Positions 36,895-44,100 of a stretch of 55,863 nt of DNA are shown here, in pieces. Origin of the DNA: a virus; the IMG/VR virus record IMGVR_UViG_3300044971_003894, positions 1-55,863 of that record, one strand, 5' to 3'. The first letter of the stretch is position 1. Each line of letters starts with the position of its first letter. A model generated the notes under the pieces. That model had not been told where the DNA came from, ran no database searches, and saw only the letters and a program-made list of their open reading frames with translations. A program made the translations under genes and the position numbers.

Positions 36895-37609
36895 TATACT
36901 TCCTAACATCAATACCAACTGGGTCTATTTTGTCAAAATCTGGCAGACCTTCCCAAAGTTGAACAGAATCTAAGTATGAATATTTCTTAGACTCTTTAGG
37001 CGCCTCATTAACATCAAAAGCATACCAAGATGGCATGGTGTACCTGGTTCCACTTTCTACTCTTTGAACTGTATGCTTGTATGCATTGTTTCCTGGAAAC
37101 ATAATCATATCTCCTGGCTTTGGCTTTAAAACTAAATCATAGTCTGGAAAAGTAATTTCTCCCCCAGTGTATTTGTCATTTGGATACATCAAAACTGCTA
37201 CATTATAAGTATAAAAATCTGCAGCATATGCTGGAGTCCCATCTGGTTTTTCACAATCAGAGTGCAATTTAGAATTCATCCCAGGGATCCATTTAACAAA
37301 ATGCGTAGAGTTAACTGGCTTTCTAATAATAGGAATTTTATATTTTTCAGTAAAAAGTTCATTTACTTTTTCATATATTTTTTTCTCATATTTATCAAGA
37401 ATTTTTGCAACTTTTGGATTTTCTTTTTCAACTTGATCTTCTCTTAAATCTTTTCCGCCCATAAATTCATCATTATTTTCGTACAAATCAAGATAATCAT
37501 TAATGGCTAGCAAATCTTCATGGCTAATAAAATTATTAATTATAACAATGTTGTCTTTATTTTTTCCTAAAACATCAAAATAGTTTTGATACGGTTGATA
37601 ATTTGTCAT
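36881..37609 (-). CDS. 2OG-Fe(II) oxygenase (P4H type)
   Basis: 242 residues. SKLHSDCEKP (HxD), VAVLMYPNDKYTGGEITFPD, GDMIMFPGNNAYKHTVQRVE and SGTRYTMPSWYAF give all Fe and 2OG ligands. Overlaps the WhiB start. GGGAG precedes the ATG. Same family as 31144, 41637 and 47295. Confidence 0.8.
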   Translation of the reverse strand: MTNYQPYQNYFDVLGKNKDNIVIINNFISHEDLLAINDYLDLYENNDEFMGGKDLREDQVEKENPKVAKILDKYEKKIYEKVNELFTEKYKIPIIRKPVNSTHFVKWIPGMNSKLHSDCEKPDGTPAYAADFYTYNVAVLMYPNDKYTGGEITFPDYDLVLKPKPGDMIMFPGNNAYKHTVQRVESGTRYTMPSWYAFDVNEAPKESKKYSYLDSVQLWEGLPDFDKIDPVGIDVRKYNEGS

Positions 37610-37821
37610 TTTTTTACTCCCAAATTGTTTGGTAAGTACCAGCCTTTTTCCGTTATTGGATAGCGCCTATCAATGCCCCAACGGTTATTAAGAAATGATC
37701 CAGACTTATGACTAAATCCATTAATTGTAATTTCTCTTGAAATTATATCCCAGCCAAACCATCTTAAATCTTTATTAGATTTAACAATTTGCTCGGCTTC
37801 TTCTAGTTTTTTAATTAACAT
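37606..37821 (-). CDS. Small hypothetical protein
   Basis: 71 residues (IVKSNKDLRWFGWDIISREI ... RYPITEKGWYLPNNL). AAGGAGATAT ribosome site. ATGA overlap with the oxygenase. Pattern known from short phage proteins; role unknown. Confidence 0.6.
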   Translation of the reverse strand: MLIKKLEEAEQIVKSNKDLRWFGWDIISREITINGFSHKSGSFLNNRWGIDRRYPITEKGWYLPNNLGVKK

Positions 37822-37830
37822 ATATCTCCT

Positions 37831-38187
37831 TTAGTACTGGAATGTTCCCAGTTCTACTCCTTGGTCTTTGGCCTTTTTTGCCAATACCGATATTGGTTGT
37901 TTTGTGTTGCTAAAAAATGCAAAATAATTCATTTGTGATAAATATGTACTAACCCAAGAATCTGTTGTTTGATGCATTTGAATCTTTTTGCCTCTTCCTT
38001 TCATTCCCCTTTCAGAAAGATTACAAAACTCCATAGCAAATTCTTGTATTTTACTATTTCTAGATCCTACAACGTAAAGGGCTAACTCTTTGTCTTCTGG
38101 TTTCATGTTAGATAAAACAACGCCCATGGCACGCAAAAAAACCGAGTACTCTTTAAACTCGTTAGTTCCCTGTATCACTACCATCAT
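37831..38187 (-). CDS. Hypothetical phage protein
   Basis: 118 residues. VIQGTNEFKEYSVFLRAMGV, MNYFAFFSNTKQPISVLAKK. Alpha/beta, possibly a Rossmann-like nucleotide-binding fold, but no clear family. Starts 26 bp inside the membrane-protein gene upstream. Confidence 0.55.
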   Translation of the reverse strand: MMVVIQGTNEFKEYSVFLRAMGVVLSNMKPEDKELALYVVGSRNSKIQEFAMEFCNLSERGMKGRGKKIQMHQTTDSWVSTYLSQMNYFAFFSNTKQPISVLAKKAKDQGVELGTFQY

Positions 38188-38623
38188 TGTCTTCTACACT
38201 CCTTAAATCATCAACAATTTTCATCAGTTTATCAATTTCTTCTGTATCCATATTGCTTGTATCAACTGGTTTTGCTAGTGATTGATTTATTTCTCCACTA
38301 TCAGTTATTGTTGTTTCGTAAAACGCATTGTCTTGAATCCAATATGCTTTATCGTTAATAACAACAACTTTGATACGTTCTGGATTATACTTTTGATTAG
38401 ACTGTTTTGCTTGTGGTGACCTCTCCCTATTCATAATTATGTTTTTAATTATGTCTTCATTGGTTGGTAAAATTAATCTAACAGCATTATGCAAAGTGCT
38501 TTGCCTGTGCCGAATCCCGCCAAAAGTTTTTTCTTTTGTCAAGACTTTATTAATCTTAACTCCTATATATATTATAAAGGAAAAGACGATAGATGTCAAG
38601 CCTATAGCCACAAAGTATTCCAT
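38162..38623 (-). CDS. Single-pass membrane protein
   Basis: 153 residues. One N-terminal helix (VAIGLTSIVFSFIIYIGVKI), then a soluble region with YNPERIKVVVINDKAYWIQD and an acidic end. TATACT lies 9 nt before the ATG. Widespread unknown phage type. Confidence 0.6.
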   Translation of the reverse strand: MEYFVAIGLTSIVFSFIIYIGVKINKVLTKEKTFGGIRHRQSTLHNAVRLILPTNEDIIKNIIMNRERSPQAKQSNQKYNPERIKVVVINDKAYWIQDNAFYETTITDSGEINQSLAKPVDTSNMDTEEIDKLMKIVDDLRSVEDNDGSDTGN

Positions 38624-38642
38624 AATAGCCTCAGTATATCAT

Positions 38643-39236
38643 TTAGTCAGAAAAGGATATAGATATTGCATTTCTTGGGCACAGAGACTCTACGCTATGT
38701 TTTAAATTTTTTGGAATAAAAATAAGATCGCCCGAATTTAACGTATAACTCTCTTGTTCTAAATTATTATTATCATACACCTTCCAAAGGGTTGAGCCTG
38801 CAAATTGAGTAAAAAATCCATCAACCGCATCAGAATGAATTGTAGGCTCAAATGCTTCCTTTGGGGGCAGGGGGTTTGGCATAGGGTGTGGGTTTGTGTT
38901 AATAAAATCTTCTTTAAAAATTTTGGCTATTTCATCTTTAATGGTATTATCATGTTTAGTTATAAAATGAATAATTGAAAAAACTGCTATTTTTTTTCCA
39001 GGGTGAATCAAAGAAAGTTTATCTATAAAATTATCAAAAATATCTGAATATTGTTCTGATTTATCAATAGTACAGGTGCCAAAAGAATTAAAATGAACGC
39101 TATTTTTTTTATTTGCTAACTTAAAAATATCAAAAACATCTGACCAACTAGGAACTTGTTCCCAAAAATTTGGACATAATAAAACTTTGTTATTTTTTTT
39201 AGCAAAGATTATAGATTCTTTGGTAATTTGAGACAT
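38643..39236 (-). CDS. Cupin/JmjC-like 2OG oxygenase
   Basis: 197 residues (start at 39236; a TTG at 39257 is the alternative). EPTIHSDAVDGFFTQFAGST has HxD, then LWKVYD...YTLNSGDLIFIPKNLKHSVESL with the distal His, the plan of JmjC/cupin_4-type oxygenases such as ribosomal-protein hydroxylases. A third oxygenase subfamily in this window. Confidence 0.65.
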   Translation of the reverse strand: MSQITKESIIFAKKNNKVLLCPNFWEQVPSWSDVFDIFKLANKKNSVHFNSFGTCTIDKSEQYSDIFDNFIDKLSLIHPGKKIAVFSIIHFITKHDNTIKDEIAKIFKEDFINTNPHPMPNPLPPKEAFEPTIHSDAVDGFFTQFAGSTLWKVYDNNNLEQESYTLNSGDLIFIPKNLKHSVESLCPRNAISISFSD

Positions 39237-39277
39237 ATTATTTGATTTTTCTACCAAGTGTTTTTATTAAAGTTTTT

Positions 39278-39430
39278 TTAGTTGATTCGAGGTTTTTTTG
39301 CTTTGCCATCTTTGCCCATTTCTCCTAATACTGCCTTGATTGTTCCATCTTTACGAAGTCTAACAATTTTTCCATCTTTGATTTGAACAGGATTAAAACC
39401 ATCGTGTCTTTTATATCTACCAGAAGACAT
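39278..39430 (-). CDS. 50-residue basic protein
   Basis: MSSGRYKRHDGFNPVQIKDG KIVRLRKDGTIKAV. Overall basic with two short beta repeats (IKDGKIVRLRKDGTIKAVLG). Follows 39434 by 3 bp. Unknown. Confidence 0.55.
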   Translation of the reverse strand: MSSGRYKRHDGFNPVQIKDGKIVRLRKDGTIKAVLGEMGKDGKAKKPRIN

Positions 39431-39433
39431 AGA

Positions 39434-39637
39434 CTACTCTCCTAATGTATATCTAGTAGTTTTAGATTTTGTATAGTCTTTTCCAAATTCACTAAAAAGT
39501 GCTTTTGCAGCAGGAACACAATTAGGAACTGGCTTTCCATTTTTTCCTGGCTTCATGCCACGCTGCACATATCCTTTCCAACATGGTGCTTTTTTTTCAA
39601 TATCTTCTTCTGGGCAACAGCCATCAAATTTGTTCAT
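39434..39637 (-). CDS. Small Cys-containing phage protein
   Basis: 67 residues. CCPEEDIEKKAPCWKGYVQR, GMKPGKNGKPVPNCVPAAKA. The 'P.C..GY..RG.K.G..G....C.P' block is common in marine and freshwater phages. TATACT ends 6 nt before the ATG. Unknown function. Confidence 0.6.
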   Translation of the reverse strand: MNKFDGCCPEEDIEKKAPCWKGYVQRGMKPGKNGKPVPNCVPAAKALFSEFGKDYTKSKTTRYTLGE

Positions 39638-39683
39638 AATATCAGTATATCACTAATTTAGAACTGATACGCTGTCTAAAGAC

Positions 39684-40271
39684 TTAATCTTTAATAGGGT
39701 AATTATTTTTCCATTTTTCTGCGATGCTTGTACGAATTTTTTTTAATTCTTCTGGCCCAATTGGGTCTATTTCTGTGAAATTGCTCCAATGATCTTTGTC
39801 AACGGCATTAAAATTAAGCATCGATACATACTCATGTGATTTAAAATGCACTGGATTTCTCCAATGAACATCTTTTTCTCCTTCAAAAACAACAGCATCA
39901 TTATCATTTAAACTTATAGACTCTCCTTCAACAACAAGATCCCAGTTTTTATTTGACTCAATTTGATAGTCAAATACAATTTGACATTTTTGGTCATCTA
40001 TATGTGGCTTTAAATTTGGAATGCCATACTGTAATTTATATCTTTGAAATCCAATATCTTTAATTTCATAATCTTTACCATAAACACTTTTAATAATTTC
40101 TTGCACTTTGGCAACTATTTCTGGTTTTATTGAATTCGGGGGCATGGTTATAGAAATTCTTCCCGTATCTGGACGAAAAGTATAAAGTTTTAAAGTTTCC
40201 CTTTTTTCAAACACATCCTTTAGATAATCAATTTCTGTTTTTGAAAAAACATTTTCAATAATTTTATACAT
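39684..40271 (-). CDS. 2OG-Fe(II) oxygenase-like protein ('HWR' type)
   Basis: 195 residues. YKIIENVFSKTEIDYLKDVF, LKPHIDDQKCQIVFDYQIES, NWDLVVEGESISLNDNDAVV, EKDVHWRNPV, DKDHWSN. Near-duplicate layout of 32475-33050. AGAAGTAATT precedes the ATG. Substrate unknown. Confidence 0.75.
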   Translation of the reverse strand: MYKIIENVFSKTEIDYLKDVFEKRETLKLYTFRPDTGRISITMPPNSIKPEIVAKVQEIIKSVYGKDYEIKDIGFQRYKLQYGIPNLKPHIDDQKCQIVFDYQIESNKNWDLVVEGESISLNDNDAVVFEGEKDVHWRNPVHFKSHEYVSMLNFNAVDKDHWSNFTEIDPIGPEELKKIRTSIAEKWKNNYPIKD

Positions 40272-40308
40272 AATTACTTCTTTTTAAAATAGCCACATCA
40301 AGATTATA

Positions 40309-40650
40309 TCATCTTTTGTTTTCTTTTAAAGCATCTCTTATTCTAACAAAAAGTTCTGCTTTTTCTAGCGATAATTCTGATATGGCCTTAACATCGAAAG
40401 CCTTAGAGGTAAGAGAGATCATTGGATTTGAACTGCTAAAGTCACTAACATCTAAAAACCCTCTTTCCCAAAAATACATTGTGTCTGCATAAATCATGTT
40501 TAAATGTTCATCATAAAGGGCTTTGTTTATGTCTTTCATTTTGTCTGTAATTTTATATAAAAACTCTCCGCTTTCTGAATCTATCCCCTCAAGTTCAAGC
40601 GCTCCAGCCTCTATCATTTCTTGCACAATTGCATCATTGTCTTTGTTCAT
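40309..40650 (-). CDS. Hypothetical protein
   Basis: 113 residues, helical with one beta hairpin (ELEGIDSESGEFLYKIT), which looks like part of a winged helix. TAATG-coupled to the DUF7455-like gene. Unassigned. Confidence 0.55.
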   Translation of the reverse strand: MNKDNDAIVQEMIEAGALELEGIDSESGEFLYKITDKMKDINKALYDEHLNMIYADTMYFWERGFLDVSDFSSSNPMISLTSKAFDVKAISELSLEKAELFVRIRDALKENKR

Positions 40651-40904
40651 TATCTTTTTATTGCTTCTTCTAAATCCTGCTTTGTCTCAAGAACATACCT
40701 TTTATCTAAAATTTCTTTTGCAAATTTCATCATTTTGTCATAACCAACAGCATTATCCATAATTTTATTATAATGATGAGAACAAAACATTAGGTCTCCA
40801 ATTTCTCCTTTTACTAAAACTAGCGCTCTTGCCCCACACTGATCACACCTGTGGGTAGAGTTAAGTTCTGTTTTGGAGTTTGTGTCAACTATGGCGGAAT
40901 TCAT
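40650..40904 (-). CDS. DUF7455-like zinc-finger protein
   Basis: 84 residues. HRCDQCGARALVLVKGEIGD then LMFCSHHYNKIMD: CxxC and C-x-HH ligands in the order of a short zinc-finger family found in actinobacteria and actinophages. TATAAT ends 6 nt before the ATG. Supports the host inference; role unknown. Confidence 0.7.
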   Translation of the reverse strand: MNSAIVDTNSKTELNSTHRCDQCGARALVLVKGEIGDLMFCSHHYNKIMDNAVGYDKMMKFAKEILDKRYVLETKQDLEEAIKR

Positions 40905-40924
40905 ATACTAATTATACTATAGTA

Positions 40925-41458
40925 TTAGATATATGTCAACATAAGCATTTCTTCTTCTACAGAGTAGTGCATCCTGTATCTTTCATCAATAAATATGTCT
41001 GTTTGTTCTATAAAGTCAATATTATTAGATAAAAATCGGTAATATCTTTTTCTGTAGTGAAAATTACAAAAAATTCTTTCAACATTTTTTATACTAAATA
41101 ACACATATCCAGATAAGTTACATCCTTCATTTGAGCATTTTTTATTTAATAATTGTGGCTCAGTCCCAGGATCTTTGGCAAATGTCTCTGCTATATCCTC
41201 TAATTTATTAATTAAATATTCACAAATTTTTGGCCAATCATCAGGGGTTCTTTCCATAACTATATCTTTTTCATATGCAAAATGAAAATCGCATAAAAAT
41301 CTTTTTCCATGTATGCCTTCCATATAAAAATATGCTGGACACACGCATCCAGTATTTTCTGTCAGTTTAGGGATATTAAGTTCACGAGTTTTTACGGGCA
41401 ATATTACCATTGGATCAAATGCCTGACATAATTGGTTTTTAGGTATATTGACAATCAT
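40925..41458 (-). CDS. Double zinc-finger protein
   Basis: 177 residues containing two Cys/His units: CVCPAYFYMEGIHGKRFLCD-FHF and CSNEGCNLSGYVLFSI...IFCNFHYRK. Both resemble the single finger at 40650, so this looks like a duplicated and extended version. Overlaps the FmdB-like gene (ATGA). Unknown function. Confidence 0.6.
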   Translation of the reverse strand: MIVNIPKNQLCQAFDPMVILPVKTRELNIPKLTENTGCVCPAYFYMEGIHGKRFLCDFHFAYEKDIVMERTPDDWPKICEYLINKLEDIAETFAKDPGTEPQLLNKKCSNEGCNLSGYVLFSIKNVERIFCNFHYRKRYYRFLSNNIDFIEQTDIFIDERYRMHYSVEEEMLMLTYI

Positions 41459-41637
41459 TTTCGATTATCCGTTTTATAAAAACCACCTCCATTAAATGTA
41501 ACACCAATACTAGAATATACACGAACAACAGGCCTGTTACATTTATCACATTTGTATCCTGGATCTGTCTCAGTCATTGCCCTAACTTTTACATATCTTT
41601 CTCCACAAGGCATGCAATCATATTCATAAGCAGGCAT
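41455..41637 (-). CDS. FmdB-family zinc-ribbon protein
   Basis: 60 residues from the ATG at 41637. PAYEYDCMPCGERYVKVRAM and YKCDKCNRPVVRVYSS, the CxxC...CxxC ribbon of putative FmdB regulators. Overlaps the oxygenase stop upstream by 1 bp (TAATG, after AGGAGAAG). Confidence 0.75.
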   Translation of the reverse strand: MPAYEYDCMPCGERYVKVRAMTETDPGYKCDKCNRPVVRVYSSIGVTFNGGGFYKTDNRK

Positions 41638-42278
41638 TAGACTTCTCCTGTTGACATTCTTGGTTCCTTTAAACTGTGATACCACTGTGGTACTGCATAT
41701 CTAAAACCTTTCTCAATAGGTTTTACTGTATGGGTAAAAACAAAATTTGATGGAAAAAATATAACGCTTCCAGCCTCTGGTTTAATTTCAACATCTATTT
41801 GTGGAAAATAAATTTCTCCACCAACATAATCATCATTTAGGTAAGCCACTGTAGACAAAACTCTACTACTAACCCCTTGGTCCTGATGTTCTGGCAAGTA
41901 TCCAGTAGTTCCATACTTTAAAACACTTAACAGACCTTCTGTTGACTTAATATTTTGAGATGCATGAGGGTACAACTCTTTTGAATAATGATTGTATGCT
42001 TTTTCAATACCACCAAAAATTTTATCATAAACAAAAGATATATGAGAATAAAGGGGATCTAGTTTAGACACATTTTTAGGCTCAGTTATAAAGTGCCTTA
42101 TGCAAAATTTTTCTATTTCGGGATTAGCCCCATTCCACTCGTGCCATGGCTGAGCAGCGCTTGAAACACCTTTTTCAAGTTGACTTTGCATATACTCAAT
42201 AGAACTAATTACTTCTTCAGTATTTTCTATAGCATTTTTATAATATACCATTCCAGCAGCCTTAATTTCATATTGCAT
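41637..42278 (-). CDS. 2OG-Fe(II) oxygenase (P4H type)
   Basis: 213 residues. LPEHQDQGVSSRVLSTVAYL (His, Asp), NDDYVGGEIYFPQIDVEIKP, VIFFPSNFVFTHTVKPIEKG, FRYAVPQWY. Complete active site. Coupled 11 bp into the end of the HWR-type oxygenase upstream, so two oxygenase subtypes are made together. Confidence 0.8.
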   Translation of the reverse strand: MQYEIKAAGMVYYKNAIENTEEVISSIEYMQSQLEKGVSSAAQPWHEWNGANPEIEKFCIRHFITEPKNVSKLDPLYSHISFVYDKIFGGIEKAYNHYSKELYPHASQNIKSTEGLLSVLKYGTTGYLPEHQDQGVSSRVLSTVAYLNDDYVGGEIYFPQIDVEIKPEAGSVIFFPSNFVFTHTVKPIEKGFRYAVPQWYHSLKEPRMSTGEV

Positions 42279-42843
42279 TATATGTGCTCTCCCAACGGCT
42301 CATTTTTTCTCTAAAATTTTTCTTATATTCTTTAAAGTCTGGACGCACATCTGTTTTATAAGACCAATGATCGTCATCTATAAATTGAAACCAGATTAAA
42401 TCTAAAAACTCGTTGTCAGAAAACTCTTTTTTAGGGCGCCAATGCAAAACATTTTCTCCCTCAAATGTAAGAATTGAATTATTTTTTAGCCAATACTCAT
42501 TGCCCTCAATAACTATTGACCAATCGACATTGCCATCTAGTTGATAGTCTATTGTAAATTGTGACGGCACTTCGTCTATATGGGGGGTTAATTTAGGATC
42601 GCCAAACTCTTTGCCATATTGACCAAATGCTGCTGCATATAATTTTAAATTTTTACCATAAAGTTCTGATGCTTTGTTTGTGAGAATTGTAACAACTTCT
42701 TTTGGCAATAAGGATATATTTGGTATTGAACGAATAATTCTTCCCTTGTTTCTATCTATTCGGCCATCAATACTATTTTTTAATTGCTTTAGGTTGTTGA
42801 TCGTATCGATATCAAAAATATTGCTAAATACTTGGCTATTCAA
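42268..42843 (-). CDS. 2OG-Fe(II) oxygenase-like protein ('HWR' type, TTG start)
   Basis: 191 residues. LTPHIDEVPSQFTIDYQLDG, DWSIVIEGNEYWLKNNSILT, ENVLHWRPKKEF, IDDDHWSYKTD. TTG start with GAGGTGGTG before it. Transcript begins at TATACT about 42867; hairpin copy 6 lies just upstream. Confidence 0.75.
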   Translation of the reverse strand: MNSQVFSNIFDIDTINNLKQLKNSIDGRIDRNKGRIIRSIPNISLLPKEVVTILTNKASELYGKNLKLYAAAFGQYGKEFGDPKLTPHIDEVPSQFTIDYQLDGNVDWSIVIEGNEYWLKNNSILTFEGENVLHWRPKKEFSDNEFLDLIWFQFIDDDHWSYKTDVRPDFKEYKKNFREKMSRWESTYNAI

Positions 42844-42895
42844 ATTAACACCACCTCTTTATAAGTATACCAAAGAAATCATCCTATATCAAATA

Positions 42896-42918
42896 TGAGC
42901 AGTTTATTCACATGCTCA
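42896..42918 (-). ncRNA. Recurrent hairpin element, copy 6
   Basis: On the minus strand: CC, TGAGCA / loop TGTGAATAAAC / TGCTCA. Located between the Hsp20 gene's stop and the promoter of 42268-42843. Confidence 0.5.
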
Positions 42919-42952
42919 GGTGTATTCCAGTTATTTAAAGGTCGCTGTCTCC

Positions 42953-42990
42953 CCCGACCACCCTGCGACTCCCCGATGAAAGGGTGCAGA
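42953..42990 (-). terminator. Hairpin after Hsp20
   Basis: CACCCT pairs with AGGGTG around a GC-rich interior after the Hsp20 stop. No long U run, so termination is not certain. Confidence 0.4.
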
Positions 42991-43006
42991 ATCATATTAT
43001 ATTATA

Positions 43007-43438
43007 TTATTTTACTTTGATTATTTTAGGTTTTTTTTCTTCTGGAACAATACGATCAATTTGTATTTTTAACATACCGTCCTTTAGATCAGCACTAGTA
43101 ATTTCCATGTACTCTCCAAGTGCAAAGGATCTTGAAAATTGACGAGTTGCAATTCCATTATGAACTACTTCTGGATATTTCTTTCTTCCATCACTCTGAT
43201 CTTTTAATTCACCTTTAATAAATAAAGTTCTGTCATCTAAAGTGACTTCTATATCATCTTTAGAAAATCCAGCCACAGCAATAGAAACTAGATAAGAATC
43301 TTCATCTAGTTTGACTATGTTGTAAGGTGGATATGACTGCGAGTTTGTTCTGTATGCACTGTTTAGGCGACTCAACTCTTTGTTGAAACCAATAAAAAAT
43401 GGATCCTTAAAAAGATCCATAGCGAATGTACTTACCAT
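43007..43438 (-). CDS. Hsp20 / small heat-shock protein
   Basis: 143 residues, GGAGGAATAAA before the ATG. YNIVKLDEDSYLVSIAVAGF, DIEVTLDDRTLFIKGELKDQ and DLKDGMLKIQI are the alpha-crystallin domain strands, with the usual V-A-G-F and G-M-L motifs. ATP-independent chaperone. Cyanophages also carry hsp20. Has its own promoter (43498-43525). Confidence 0.9.
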   Translation of the reverse strand: MVSTFAMDLFKDPFFIGFNKELSRLNSAYRTNSQSYPPYNIVKLDEDSYLVSIAVAGFSKDDIEVTLDDRTLFIKGELKDQSDGRKKYPEVVHNGIATRQFSRSFALGEYMEITSADLKDGMLKIQIDRIVPEEKKPKIIKVK

Positions 43439-43497
43439 TTTATTCCTCCTTCAAGCGAATAAGTTAATGTCCCCCTCATTTGAGCAGGAACATATAT

Positions 43498-43525
43498 ATT
43501 ATATCATATTTGTCTTAAAGGTCAA
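43498..43525 (-). promoter_or_regulatory. Promoter of the Hsp20 gene
   Basis: Minus strand TTGACC (43525-43520), 16 bp, TATAAT (43503-43498). Confidence 0.7.
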
Positions 43526-43535
43526 AGTTTTATAC

Positions 43536-43943
43536 TTAAACTTTAGATATTTTTCTTGCTTTGGCAAGTGCTTCAAAATCTTTAATTTTTGTTTCGCCCA
43601 GATATCCCCAGGCATGGCCTACATCAATCATCTTTTGATTAATAGATTTATCTGATCCGTCCAGAAAAACCCATCCTAAAATTCTTCCATATTTTTCTGA
43701 TGAATCCATTTTTTCTGTTTTAATTACAACAGATTTTGCTGATTCAATTTCATGTTTTAAAAATGCTTTTGCTTCAAGACCCAAAGCCTTTTCTGCTTTG
43801 TCTGTTGTACGAGATTCTGGAGTGTCTATCCCAGCAAGTCTTACTCTAGAACTAAAAGATATATCAAACCCGAGATCTATATCTACATCAATAGTATCTC
43901 CGTCTACAATTTTATTTACTTTTTTAACATAATACTCAAACAT
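43536..43943 (-). CDS. Thermonuclease (SNase) family nuclease
   Basis: 135 residues from the ATG at 43943 (AGAAGG upstream); the longer frame to 43976 is rejected. VDGDTIDVDIDLG, RVRLAGIDTPESR and KYGRILGW supply Asp21, Arg35, Asp40, Glu43 and Arg87, which fall at the same numbers as in staphylococcal nuclease. No signal peptide, so it would act inside the cell, for example on host DNA. Confidence 0.9.
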   Translation of the reverse strand: MFEYYVKKVNKIVDGDTIDVDIDLGFDISFSSRVRLAGIDTPESRTTDKAEKALGLEAKAFLKHEIESAKSVVIKTEKMDSSEKYGRILGWVFLDGSDKSINQKMIDVGHAWGYLGETKIKDFEALAKARKISKV

Positions 43944-44053
43944 TACTTTACCTTCTTTTTTTCTTTTACGTACCACACTGGTAATTTTAGACTATCGCCT
44001 GACCATTCATACCCTAATGCTTTTACAACAAACTTAATAATTTTAATACGCAT
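43943..44053 (-). CDS. 36-residue basic protein
   Basis: MRIKIIKFVVKALGYEWSGD then LPVWYVKEKKKVK. AGGAGGAATA ribosome site; TATAAT at 44095-44090. Coupled to the nuclease by TAATG. Unknown. Confidence 0.55.
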   Translation of the reverse strand: MRIKIIKFVVKALGYEWSGDSLKLPVWYVKEKKKVK

Positions 44054-44100
44054 TATTCCTCCTATTCTAGTAGACTTGCACTTCTTTATATTATATCAAA

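Noticed and set aside
42953-43006. tmRNA or tRNA fragment after Hsp20 because of its GC-rich, structured sequence
   Set aside because: No T arm or acceptor could be folded; fits a simple hairpin.
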